From positions 1-64,000 of the forward strand of contig NZ_QEST01000096.1 of NCBI RefSeq assembly GCF_003311645.1: a stretch of DNA of 64,000 nt, in the 5' to 3' direction. The DNA comes from Streptomyces sp. PT12 (lineage in GTDB: Bacteria > Actinomycetota > Actinomycetes > Streptomycetales > Streptomycetaceae). Shown piece by piece: positions 1 to 8,384 of this stretch (the stretch's first letter is position 1; each line of letters opens with the position of its first letter). The notes beneath the pieces were generated by a model. It did no database searches. It was given only the letters and a program-made list of their open reading frames with translations, and was not told the origin of the DNA. Both the position numbers and the translations under genes were made by a program.

Positions 1-136
1 CAACCAACAGGACTCTCGACAAGCCCTATCGTTGCAGGTCAGGAGCACTTCTCGCATTTATGATCAAGCTTCGGACAACCCACCTCGTGAAAGCGCGAGG
101 CTAAGAGGGCTCTGAGCATGCCCACGCCGTCGGGGT

Positions 137-1186
137 TCACTCGGCCTCCCCGGACAGGCAGCGGACCACATAGGTCATGTGCTGGATGTTCCCCATCGTG
201 TTCCACGTCCCAGCGTTGCCCGTGCCCTTGGCGCCCGTGGTTCGGGCGCACTGCTCGTACCAGCGGTCGCCCGTGCTCGCACCCGAGCCACGGAAGTCGG
301 GGAATCCGGTGATCCAGCGAGCCGCCTCGCGGGTGGCTCCTGTCTCGCCCCGCTTCTCGGCCCAGAACCTTGCGAGCAGGAAGGTGCGTTCCGCCGTGTA
401 CCGCAGCAGTCCGTAAGGCGACCGGTCGCCGTCGTCCACTGCCCTGCCGATGTTGCGGGCGGGGAGTATGCCGTAGTCGCCGTAGCGGACGAGCCGCGCG
501 TACGACCGCTCGCTCGCGCGTATCTCGTGCCACGTGTCCCAGTCCGCGCGATCCGCGTCGCCCCGGTCTCGATCCAGGAGCCCCTCGACGTCGTCCGGGA
601 AGCCGCCGGACAGAACGGCGATCACGCGCCATGAGGTGAGCTGGGTCAGTACGTCGAGCGCGCGGAGCGCTTCCTTGCCCGCGTCGGGTCGCCCGGGAAG
701 CACCGTCTGAAGATCGAGGAGGAGATCCACCCGGAGCTCGGGATCCGCCCCGGCGAGCAGAGCGGCGGTGCGGTCGGCGAGCTCGTCCGTCCAGGTGCCG
801 GGGAGCCGGACGCGTATGCCGAGGCTGCTACCAGCATTGAGGGCGCTGGCCACGGCCGCAGCCTGGTGTGCTGCTGGGAGATCAGGGCCCGTGACGGGGC
901 GGAGCGCTGTGTGGGACCAGTACAGGTCAAGCAGGTCCGCGTAAGGGGCGGCGGTGAGGTCTGCGTACGGGGCGTCCAGCCATGCCGCGGTGTGTTTCTG
1001 CATTGTCGCGACGCGTCGGAGTTCCTTGTCCACTGCCGCTTTGAGTTGATCAGCGTCCTCGGCGGTCATGACCGGCAGCGTCCACAGAGGGGACGTCCGG
1101 TCGCGGACCCGCGGGGCGAGGTCCTTGACCGCGGCCACCGCGTGGGCGCGGATCGGTAAGACAGGAACGTACAGCGGTCCGGACAT
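137..1186 (-). CDS. Beta family protein (phage-defence-associated, unknown activity)
   Basis: The 349-residue product begins MSGPLYVPVLPIRAHAV, which matches the N-terminal pattern I know from the Beta protein family (PF14350), a family frequently found in defence neighbourhoods but without a defined reaction. The chosen ATG at 1186 has a strong Shine-Dalgarno (TGGAGGGG, about 6 nt away); an upstream in-frame start giving 370 residues has none. No signal peptide or membrane segment is visible, so it is probably cytosolic. It lies about 120 nt downstream of the broken helicase/PglW fragments on the same strand and is probably the last intact gene of the same acquired defence locus. A weak hairpin near 91-109 may end transcription. 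Family call is fairly sure; function unknown. Confidence 0.7.
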   Translation of the reverse strand: MSGPLYVPVLPIRAHAVAAVKDLAPRVRDRTSPLWTLPVMTAEDADQLKAAVDKELRRVATMQKHTAAWLDAPYADLTAAPYADLLDLYWSHTALRPVTGPDLPAAHQAAAVASALNAGSSLGIRVRLPGTWTDELADRTAALLAGADPELRVDLLLDLQTVLPGRPDAGKEALRALDVLTQLTSWRVIAVLSGGFPDDVEGLLDRDRGDADRADWDTWHEIRASERSYARLVRYGDYGILPARNIGRAVDDGDRSPYGLLRYTAERTFLLARFWAEKRGETGATREAARWITGFPDFRGSGASTGDRWYEQCARTTGAKGTGNAGTWNTMGNIQHMTYVVRCLSGEAE

Positions 1187-1304
1187 GGCGGCCCCCTCCA
1201 CACTGCCCCGCGACGGTGTGGAACCAGCGTGAGCTGGGGCGATGCGCACCGAAAGGGCGCAATCCAGTCACCTGGTGTCCTGCGGGCCGGGTTCGGCCCC
1301 GTTG

Positions 1305-2327
1305 TCAGACCGGTTCGCTCTCCCAGCGCGTACGTTCGGACAGCACGGCGTCGGCCCCGTCCGTGTCAGCGAGGCGAGCGGCCAACACGCTGATGGCGAG
1401 GTCATCGGGGAGGGCGGCGGAAAACTTGAGTCCACGGACGGCAGCCGCGGAGACCTGTGGGAGCTCCTCCTTCCGTGGCTTGCTTCGCGCCTGGGCCCAC
1501 TCCTCCTGGGTCAGGTCGTGGCGAAGCCGGACGTAGGAGTCCGCGGGCCGCTGCAGCGGGTCGACCGCGTCGGCCAGCCACGCCGTGAGGGTCGCGTTGG
1601 CGCGGAAGCCGGCCCAGGTCCACCACCGTACGTCGCCTCCGTTGCGGGTGATCAGAGTCGCCTCCGGGTGAGTGAACCGACCTTCCGTTTCCCGTAGTTC
1701 CACGAGACCGGCCTGTGCGCGTCGAGTGAGACCGACCGCGGGATCGGCACCGAGCAGCACCTCGCGCATCGCCTGGGCAAGCCGGTACGACAGGCCGCGG
1801 ACGGTGCCGGTCTGCCACTTGGCGACCCCGCCCGACTCGGCGGCCTCGACGAAGACCCGATGCCGACGCCAGTCCACATACGTCACGTGCCAGCTGCGTC
1901 CGGCGAGCAGCAGGCGCAATGGCCCCTCGCGTTCCTCGACCAGCAGAGCCGGGTCCGTGTGCCCGATCTCTGTACGTCCGTGCAGGACTGTGAACTGGGG
2001 CGGTGCGGTGAACGACGCGGTGAGGTCCATGAAGTGCCGCCTGCCGAAACGCTTCTCGGCCTGTTCGCCAATGAAGTAGATGCCGCTGTCCTGTTCCAGG
2101 AAGCCTGCGGTGAGGAGGTACTCCAGGACGGGCCGGGCGGATGCGTCGAAGGGAGCGAGGCCGTTCCACTCCTCGTGCCAGTCCGCGGCGGGCAGTTTGT
2201 GGCGCTGGAGGGCGACGGCGAGCAACTGCTGGGCGACGAGGTGCTGCGGCCCCGGCGGTGCGGCGACCGGCTCCACCGGCGGGTCCGGCTGCGGCGGCGG
2301 GGGCCGCGGGCTCTGCAGGTTGCGCAT
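1305..2327 (-). pseudogene. C-terminal fragment of an Lhr-like helicase (BrxHI-type)
   Basis: This 340-residue reading frame resembles only the C-terminal accessory region of large Lhr-like DEAD/DEAH helicases: EKRFGRRHFMDL, FTVLHGRTEIG, LLLAGRSWHVTYVDW and VRWWTWAGFRANATL are all family hallmarks as I remember them. No Walker A, DEAH or other motor motif is present, so it cannot be an active helicase. Homology starts about 16 codons after the first ATG, which has no convincing ribosome site (GGTGGGC at best). Immediately upstream lies the PglW-like kinase fragment in a different frame. In type 2 BREX operons (pglW-pglX-pglY-pglZ-brxD-brxHI) an Lhr-like helicase is the last gene, so this is most simply the end of brxHI left after a large deletion. 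The helicase identity is firm; the BREX assignment is inference. Confidence 0.65.
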
Positions 2328-2329
2328 GC

Positions 2330-3813
2330 CGGATGCCCACCGACTCCTCGGCGTCGGCGAGGAGTTCGAGGAACTCGTCGACGGAGGACATCCGCTGGTA
2401 GGGGTTGTAGGCCGTGGCCGCGTGCACCAGCAGGTCCACGTCGTCCGTCAGGCCGTCGACGACGGCCGACGGCGTCAGGCCGTCGCCGTCGCGCAGCATC
2501 GCCAGGACCTCGGCCTGGCTGGATGCCGGAGGGCGGCCGGTGACCAGCAGGTAGGCGAGCGTGCCCAGGCCGTACACGTCCAGCAGCACCGGGTCGGGCC
2601 GGGTGGCGGTCAGCTCCGGCGCCAGATACGGCCCGGCTCCCTCGGCCACGTGCGTAGCGGACAGCGCCGTCGGGGCGAGGGCCGCGGCAGCGCGCGCGCC
2701 GCTGCTCGAACCGAAGCTGCGGGCGCTGGCCACCTGCCAGTCGGCGATCTCCAGACGCGGACGGAGCCACGCCTCTTCTTTGCCGGGCTTGCGCGGGCCC
2801 GGAATCACGTCGATCGAACGGGCGGCGAGGGCCCGGTGATGGAGCAGGCCGGCGTGCGCCGAACGGATCGTCTCGGCGAGCTGCCGCACCAGTCCCAAAC
2901 GGGCCTGGATCGTGAGCCCGTCCCCGTGGCGGCGGATGTACTCGTCCAGACGCATCGCCCGCATGTCGTGCTCGAAGAGCAGGGCGGGCCCGGCGGGGTG
3001 GCCCGCCGGTTCGAAGGTCTTGTACTTCGCAGCCCCCGGGTGCTTGAAGCGGCTGAGCACGGCCGCCTCGCGGCGCGCCGCCCGCTCCACGGACTCGCGC
3101 GCCTCGTCGGTCGAGCCCCGCTCGCGCAGGTAGACACGCACGCGGACGGTCTCGTACAGCTCCTTGTGGTGGCCGACGTAGTCCACCCAGGTCGGGCCGG
3201 AGGCGATCTCCTTGTCCAGGCGGTAGGCGCCGACCCATTTCCCGGCCTCGCTCGGACGGATACCGGCCTTCTTCAGCCACTTGGCGATGTGGCCCGAACG
3301 CCCCTCGTTGATCTTGAACCGTTCGTCGCGTGGCGGTCGGCCCAGCTCCCTGACCAGCTCGGCGACGGTGAACACGCTCTGACGCTCGTGCGGCGGCAGC
3401 TCCACGCGCAGCTTGGGATGGGTGAGGCAGACCGCCCCCCGGATCCACACCTTGGGGGCCTTGGGCCCGGCCGCCCGTTCCAGCAGCCCCGACAGCTGGG
3501 CGGCCTTCCTGTTCAGCAGATGCAGCGGATTGCCGTGGTCGACCTCTTCACCGTTGCCCTTCGTCTGCACCCAGGCGCCGTACGGGGCCGCGAGGCGTCC
3601 GGCCCAGTCCTTGAGCTCGACCAGCCATACACCACCGGGAGCGACCACGAGGAGGTCACATTCGCGAGGATGGCCCGAATGAGCGGTGAAGGTGAAGTTC
3701 GACCAGGCCCGCCACGGGTTGCCGTCGGGGAGCTGCTTGCGGATCGACTCCAAGCCCCGCTTCTCGTGTCCGTATTCAGACTCGGTGACAGTCGTCCACC
3801 GGTCCTTCTCCAT
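2330..3813 (-). pseudogene. pglW: PglW-like NERD + Ser/Thr (pseudo)kinase, 5' half only
   Basis: The first ~494 codons encode a PglW-type protein. Residues ~10-130 are a NERD nuclease-related domain with D53 and E66-x-K68 in ECDLL...WLVELKDW. Residues ~215-490 are a protein-kinase fold with APE (398-400), DVYGLG (412-417) and a final Arg in NPYQR. The catalytic loop reads HRA (326-328) instead of HRD, the DFG position reads DWQ (358-360), and no clear VAIK lysine is visible. BREX PglW proteins are usually about 1,400 residues, so roughly two thirds are missing. After residue ~495 (around 2,280-2,340) homology jumps to a helicase tail in another frame. The kinase frame itself stays open to 1402, so an 803-residue hybrid with a nonsense Arg/Pro-rich tail could still be made. 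GAGGAG lies just before the ATG. Confidence 0.7.
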
Positions 3814-4177
3814 CGCTCCTCGCTAACTCGCCACCCGTCAACGGTGCGATCACGCCGGTGACCGCGGGACATCGTATCCTCGTGCACTCACCGGCGAGAT
3901 GCCCTTACGTGACGTAGCAGGCCGCGTACCGGACGAACGCGCGGACCACTCAGGGGTGGAGGCATCCCGGAAGGTCCGGCAGATCCTTGACGGCATGCAG
4001 TGAGCGGTACGCGTGGCAGCGTTCACCGCACGCACGACATCCACAGGGCACAGGCGCTCCTGGCCCCCGCCCCAGGTCTATGGCTGCTTTCGTGGCCACG
4101 TACGTCGCCACTGATCAAACCCTCTGCTCGGACACAAGGCCACCTGCCCAACACATTCCCTGGCCAGGGACCTGAGC
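3814..4177. other. Gene-poor stretch between pglW remnant and rnpB
   Basis: No convincing gene is visible. A plus-strand frame from ATG 3899 to TGA 4003 (34 codons, ending RKVRQILDGMQ) reads like the tail of a protein, but it has no ribosome site and no recognisable family. The segment should contain the promoter of the minus-strand pglW-like remnant and anything following the rnpB 3' end. Confidence 0.4.
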
Positions 4178-4591
4178 GGCAGACGAGTCAGGCTGTACGC
4201 CGGATTCTGTCACCCAGTCGCCTCGCGGCAACCGGGGAGACGGCCATCCATCTAGGGCCGGCGTTGCCGCCGGTCTCATGCGGTCTACCCGCGGACTCGG
4301 GCGAGCAGCCCTCAGACGTGCGCGCAGAGCACTTTTTACGGCGCTCCTTTTGACCTTGCTCCGGGTGGGGTTTACCTAGCTGCCCAGGTCACCCTGGGCA
4401 CTGGTGGTCTCTTACACCACCGTTTCACCCTTACCCGGCACCGAAGTGCTGGGCGGTTTGTTTTCTGTGGCACTGTCCCGCGGGTCACCCCGGGTGGCCG
4501 TTAGCCACCACCCTGCTCTGTGGAGTCCGGACGTTCCTCGGGGAGCCCCTCAGGGGGACTCCACGCGGCCGTCCGCCCGGCTCGTCTGCCG
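4178..4591 (-). ncRNA. rnpB: RNase P RNA, bacterial class A (complete copy)
   Basis: The minus strand carries the catalytic RNA of RNase P, which matures tRNA 5' ends with the RnpA protein. The closing helix P1 is visible: CGGCAGACGAG at the 5' end (4591-4581) pairs perfectly with CTCGTCTGCCG at the 3' end (4187-4177). Conserved segments include GAGGAACGTCCGGACTCC near the 5' end, CACAGAAAACA, the GGTGTAAGAGACCACC hairpin, GGGTAAACCCC-like and GAGCAAGGTCAA blocks, and ACAGAATCCGGCGTACAG near the 3' end. Length (~414 nt) is normal for actinobacteria. A TACCAT hexamer 8 nt upstream of the predicted start could be the -10 box. A second, truncated and clearly diverged copy lies 0.45 kb upstream, so this intact copy must supply RNase P if no other exists. 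Confidence 0.93.
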
Positions 4592-4772
4592 TATCGGCCA
4601 TGGTAGCCGACCAGGCGCGGCCCCTTGTTCCTTCGATCAGCGACCAACCAGCCCGCGCATGTCAGTTGTGTCTGTGTCCGGATCTTGAGCGGAAGCACGA
4701 AAGCGCCTTCTGAGCTGGGATGATGAGGCTTATCGAGGGCTTCTGTCATCACGGTGGAAAGGCACTTTCTGC

Positions 4773-5036
4773 GTGCACACCACCGGATCGCGCCCCCAGC
4801 TCGTTGTCTCGGCTGACGGGCGTGGAGTGGTCAGCCACGTCGGGTCCCTCCTGCTGGACGGCGAACTCGCCGACGCCGACCCCAGGAAACTCCGCTACCG
4901 ACTGCTCCACACTGCCGCCCGCATCACCAGAGCAGCCCGTCGCATCCACCTGCGGATTGCCGAAACCTGGCCCTGGTGTCAGAACCTGACCACGGCATCC
5001 GCCCGCCTCGACACCCTTCCCCGACCGGCCACCTGA
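4773..5036 (+). pseudogene. IS1380-family transposase remnant with internal deletion
   Basis: The 87-residue frame joins two ends of an IS1380-type transposase. The N-terminus (HTTGSRPQLVVSADGRGVVS) matches the start of these enzymes, and the C-terminus (ARRIHLRIAETWPWCQ... then LDTLPRPA) matches their last ~50 residues. The catalytic core of a normal ~450-residue enzyme is absent, so no transposition activity is expected. The GTG start and the sequence just before it (from about 4,690) look like the usual leader of such elements, although I could not define terminal inverted repeats. The right side stops within about 10 nt of the truncated second rnpB copy, so this element or its deletion probably made that break. 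Confidence 0.65.
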
Positions 5037-5044
5037 CCAGACAA

Positions 5045-5369
5045 CCGGCCTCGTGCGGTCCACCCGCGGACTCGGGCGGGCAGCCCTCGATCATCCGCGC
5101 AGGAGCGCCGGGGCGCCGGGGCGCTCCCTCTTGACCTTGCTCCGGGTGGGGTTTACCGAGCCGCCCAGGTCACCCTGGGCGCTGGTGGTCTCTTACACCA
5201 CCGTTTCCCCCTTACCGGCCGCGAGCGACCGGCGGTCTGCTTTCTGTGGCACTTTCCCGTGGGTCACCCCAGGTAGGCGTTACCTACCACCCTGCCCTGC
5301 GGAGCCCGGACGTTCCTCGGCGAGGTCCTTCGGACCCCGACGCGGCCGCCCGGCCGACTCGTCCGCCGT
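5045..5369 (-). pseudogene. Truncated second RNase P RNA gene (3' end missing)
   Basis: From CGGCGGACGAGTCGG (near 5369) to CCCGCGGACTCG/GTGCGG (near 5050), this minus-strand segment aligns block by block with the 5' ~320 nt of rnpB, including the GAGGAACGTCC, GGTGGTGTAAGAGACCACC and GGAGCAAGGTCAAGAGGG segments. It differs from the complete copy at many stem positions, usually with compensating changes (for example GTAGG/CCTAC against GTGGC/GCCAC), so both copies descend from functional RNAs. Homology ends at the shared CCGG at 5045. The last ~93 nt, including the 3' strand of P1, are absent and IS1380 sequence follows. It cannot fold into an active RNase P RNA. Because it sits beside core genes (EamA gene, yaaA), I infer it is the native locus and the complete copy is the newcomer, but the reverse is possible. 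Confidence 0.85.
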
Positions 5370-6101
5370 GCTGTCCATCGTACCCCTGACCCGCGGCGCG
5401 CCGTCCGGCCCCGCATCGGGGGAGCGGCCGGTGGCCAGGAAGCAGCCGCCCAGGATCAGGGTGAACGCGGCGATGATCGTCCCGGTCAACGGCTCATCGG
5501 AGAAGATCACTCCGGCGCCGACCGCGACCGCGGGGTTTACCCAGGTGATCACCATGGCGCGGGATGTGCCCACTTCGCGGATCAGCTCAAAGAAGACCAG
5601 GAACGCCAGCGCCGTGCACACCACCCCGAGGCCGGGCAACGCCGCGGGCACGCGCCCCGATGGCAGCTCGGCGGGCCATGTCGCCGCCGCGGGCAGGGCG
5701 TAGACGAGCGCGGCGAACGACAGGCACGCCGCGGTCGGCGGCAGCGTCGGCACATCCCGCAGGTGGCGCGCGGCTATGAGCGGGGCCGCGGCATAGCCGA
5801 CGGCGGTGAGCAGCACCTCGGTGACCGACCACGCGTCGCCGCCGCGCAGCTCGGGCGCGGCCAGCACCGCGACGCCGCCGAGACCCACGCCCAGGCCCAA
5901 CCACCGGTGCGCGCCCAGCCGTTCACGCCCTCCGGTGGCGCGGGCCAGCAGGACGGCGAAGACCGGGACGACCGCGGTGAGCAGCCCGGTCATCGAGCAG
6001 GTCGCGCGGCCGCCCCCGGGCGCGGGGGGCGGCTCCCCCGGGCGCGGGGGCGGTGATGAGGCCGTCGTCCATGCTCGCAGTGTGCACCCCGGCACTGACA
6101 T
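5280..6101 (-). pseudogene. EamA/DMT-family transporter, N-terminus lost
   Basis: From about 6,000 down to 5,430 the frame encodes the second part of a DMT-superfamily exporter: TGLLTAVVPVFAVLLA, LGGVAVLAAPEL, then the whole second EamA repeat ending WVNPAVAVGAGVIFSDEPL...GGCFLATG, about seven membrane helices. A normal protein has ten. The first ~35 codons are Pro/Gly-rich and not EamA-like; a different frame near 6,074 begins MDDGLITAPAPGG, suggesting a deletion that removed the first three helices. At the other end the frame has no stop before the truncated rnpB and runs about 90 nt into its 5' region. It is either a decayed gene or an unusually short half-transporter; I favour decay. Confidence 0.65.
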
Positions 6102-6113
6102 AGGCTGCTGCCC

Positions 6114-6899
6114 GTGCTGGTACTGCTGCCGCCCTCCGAGGGGAAGGCCGAGAAGAGGTCGGGGGCCCCGCTCGACGCGTCGTCCCTGTCGCTGCCCGGG
6201 CTAAACGAGGCCCGTGAGCGGGTGCTCGACGAGCTGATCGCCCTCTGTTCCGGGGATCAGGACAAGGCGCGTGAGGTGCTGGGCCTGAGCGAGGGCCAGC
6301 GCGGCGAGGTGGCGCGCAACGCCGCGCTGCGGAACGCTCCCGCGCGCCCCGCGGGTGAGGTGTACACCGGCGTGCTCTACGACGCGCTGGCGCTCGGGAC
6401 GTTGAGTGCGCCCGCGCGCAGGCGGGCGCGCGGCTCGTTGCTGATCTTCTCCGCGCTCTGGGGCGCCGTCAGGATCACCGATCGCGTCCCCGCCTACCGC
6501 TGCTCGGCGGGGGTGCGGCTGCCGGGCACGGGCCCGTTGGCGTCGTTCTGGCGCGCCCCGCTCGGCGAGGCGCTGGCCGACGAGGCGGCGGGGGGCCCGG
6601 TGCTCGACCTGCGCTCCACGCCGTATGCCGCGATGTGGCGCCCCGACGCGGCGACCGCGCGCCGCACGGTGACCGTGCGGGTGCTCCAGTCGCGGATCGT
6701 GGGCGGCGTCGAACGGCGTTCCGTGGTGAGCCACTTCAACAAGGCGACCAAGGGCCGCCTGCTCCGCGCCCTCCTGGAGGCGGGGCCGCTCCCCCGCACC
6801 CCGGCGAAGCTGAAGGCCGCGCTGCGCGACCTGGGCTGGACGGCCGAGGAGGACGCGGCGCACCCGGGCCGCCTCGACGTGGTGGTCAGCGAGGTCTGA
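6114..6899 (+). CDS. yaaA: Peroxide stress protein YaaA (DUF328/UPF0246)
   Basis: The 261-residue product starts at a GTG with LVLLPPSEGKAE, the diagnostic N-terminus of the YaaA family, and keeps the internal YTGVLYDAL, GLWGAVRITDRVPAYR-like and SHFNKATKGRLLRALL blocks of the family. In E. coli YaaA lowers free intracellular iron and so limits Fenton damage during peroxide stress; the biochemical mechanism is not settled. Length is normal. It is transcribed divergently from the eroded EamA gene, whose frame begins only 12 nt away, so the two promoters overlap the other gene. No membrane segment is present. Confidence 0.88.
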   Translation: MLVLLPPSEGKAEKRSGAPLDASSLSLPGLNEARERVLDELIALCSGDQDKAREVLGLSEGQRGEVARNAALRNAPARPAGEVYTGVLYDALALGTLSAPARRRARGSLLIFSALWGAVRITDRVPAYRCSAGVRLPGTGPLASFWRAPLGEALADEAAGGPVLDLRSTPYAAMWRPDAATARRTVTVRVLQSRIVGGVERRSVVSHFNKATKGRLLRALLEAGPLPRTPAKLKAALRDLGWTAEEDAAHPGRLDVVVSEV

Positions 6900-7186
6900 A
6901 CGGCTCGGGCGGCGCGACCCCGAGCGCGCCGCAGCCCATGGCGGGCGCCATCGCCGCGACATGGCCGGGGAGCGTCAGGGCGGCGAGGCCGGGGCCGATG
7001 CCGTAGGCGGTGTCGTGTTCCCCCAGGAACGTCACCCGGCCCTCCCAGTGGTCCCGTTGATCACACAGATCCCGGCTCGCCCTCAAGCGCCCCCGGCGTC
7101 TCGTCGACCTCCAGGCCCTCCTCGTCCGCCCCGGCGAGCCCCGCGGCCAGCACGCCGGGGTATCGGCGTAACGCCGCGCCGATCAT
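6886..7186 (-). other. Possible decayed small gene split over two frames
   Basis: Two minus-strand pieces look protein-like. A 41-codon frame (7186-7061) starts MIGAALRRYPGVLAAG with AGGAAG 11 nt upstream and overlaps the stop of the upstream methyltransferase gene. A second frame (7086-6886, TTG start at the stop of the first) reads WEGRVTFLGEHDTAYGIGPG and then GHVAAMAPAMGCGALG. Amino-acid composition is more natural than the usual high-GC shadow frames. Joined by one frameshift near 7,065-7,086 they would give one ~100-residue protein. I recognise no family. It may instead be two tiny genes or noise. Confidence 0.25.
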
Positions 7187-7932
7187 GCGCCGACCGGCTT
7201 CCTTGCTACCAGGCCGTAGAGGTCCACCGGGTCGGGCAGGACCGCGTCGGGGCGCCAGTGGCTCACCGGCCCCACGCCGGGCGGCAGCACGTCGAGCCCG
7301 GCCGCGGTCGCGGCGATCTGCTCGGGGGTCCGCACGAGGTAGGGGTGGGCGCCCGAGCCGTTGTACGCCTGCTGCGCGGCCAGCGTCTCGGCCGAGGTCA
7401 CGCCGTCGGCGGTGACCAGGTAACTCCCGGGCGCCAGCAGGGACATGTAGCCCTGGACGAGCGCGGCGGCCTCGTCGGGGTCCGGCACATGCCCGAGCGC
7501 GCAGACCAGCACCAACGCCACAGGCTCGCGCGGGTCGAGCGCGGCCGCGGCGTGCCCGAGGACGGTCTCGATGTCCCTGAAGTCGGCCTCCACGCACAGG
7601 GCCGTGCCCTCGGCGGCGTGCCGCGGCACGAGCGGGTCGTGGTCCGCCTGGACGACGCGGCAGCCGGGCGCGTGCCGCCGCGCCACCTCGTCCACGCCGC
7701 CCGGCGCGGGCAGCCCGGCGCCCAGGTCGATGAACTGCCGCATGCCCGCCTCCTTCACCAGGAACGAGACGGCGCGCCCAAGGAACGCCCGCCCCTCCCG
7801 CAGCGCGGTCACCACGCCGGGGAACTCGCGGATCACCTGGTCGCCCATGTGCGCCTCGGCGGGGCCCCAAACAGCGCCGCCGAGCAGGTAGTTGGCCAAC
7901 CGCGCGGAGTGCGGTGGTGGTTGCTCCGTCAT
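7183..7932 (-). CDS. SAM-dependent methyltransferase, DUF574 family
   Basis: The 249-residue product has the layout of the actinobacterial DUF574/PF04672 methyltransferase family: HSARLANYLLGG at the N-terminus, the family block EGRAFLGRAVSFLVKEAGMRQF, the SAM-binding IDLGAGLPAPGGVDEVAR, and an acidic VVQADHDPLVP. The start is the ATG at 7932, which has GGGGGAGG 6 nt upstream; an upstream in-frame start has no such site. The substrate of this large paralogous family is unknown. A second member, about 35% similar by eye, lies at 37.8-38.6 kb. It is a cytosolic enzyme by appearance. Confidence 0.85.
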   Translation of the reverse strand: MTEQPPPHSARLANYLLGGAVWGPAEAHMGDQVIREFPGVVTALREGRAFLGRAVSFLVKEAGMRQFIDLGAGLPAPGGVDEVARRHAPGCRVVQADHDPLVPRHAAEGTALCVEADFRDIETVLGHAAAALDPREPVALVLVCALGHVPDPDEAAALVQGYMSLLAPGSYLVTADGVTSAETLAAQQAYNGSGAHPYLVRTPEQIAATAAGLDVLPPGVGPVSHWRPDAVLPDPVDLYGLVARKPVGA

Positions 7933-8026
7933 CGAGACCTCCCCCGCCCCCAGGCGCGTCAACGTCGCGGTGCGTGACCGAAGTTACTCGACTTCGCTGT
8001 GTGACGCCAGCGGCGGTCCCGACGGC

Positions 8027-8308
8027 TCAGGGCACCGCGGCGTGCCACCACTGCGGAACGGCCGGATCGTGTGCCCCCGCCTCGCGCCAGCCGACCACCC
8101 TGCCGCCCTCAAGACCGACGACATAGCGGCCACGCTCGCCGTCGTCGCCGCACTCCTCGCACGGCTCGGGGCTGCCCGGCACCTCGGCGTAACGGGCGGC
8201 GCCCCGGCCGCCGCGGCCGCCGCGGAACCGCAGGACCAGCGGGCTGACCTGCCCACAGCCGGGGCACGCCTCGGCCCGTTCGACTTCAAGACGGCGGTAG
8301 GGACCCAT
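8027..8308 (-). CDS. Small zinc-ribbon-like hypothetical protein
   Basis: This 93-residue protein has two knuckles, CPGCGQ near residue 15 and CEECG near residue 50, that could bind one zinc ion. The rest is polar and contains a Trp-rich tail (GWREAG...PQWWHAAVP). No helix-turn-helix, signal peptide or membrane segment is visible. The start has no clear Shine-Dalgarno. I do not recognise a named family. It stands alone between the DUF574 methyltransferase and the Nudix gene, all on the minus strand. Confidence 0.55.
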   Translation of the reverse strand: MGPYRRLEVERAEACPGCGQVSPLVLRFRGGRGGRGAARYAEVPGSPEPCEECGDDGERGRYVVGLEGGRVVGWREAGAHDPAVPQWWHAAVP

Positions 8309-8384
8309 GCCAAGGCTTGTACGCGCGGGGGGCGTACGCCGGGTGGACCGGACGTTAAGGGAGGGCGTACAGCGGAACGCGTCC

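Noticed and set aside
3899-4003. 34-codon plus-strand frame ending RKVRQILDGMQ
   Set aside because: No ribosome site, no upstream domain and no recognisable family; kept only as a note in the intergenic entry.
7061-7870. 269-codon minus-strand frame overlapping the DUF574 methyltransferase
   Set aside because: Most of it is an Arg/Gly-rich shadow of the methyltransferase in another frame; only its last ~41 codons look natural and are treated separately.
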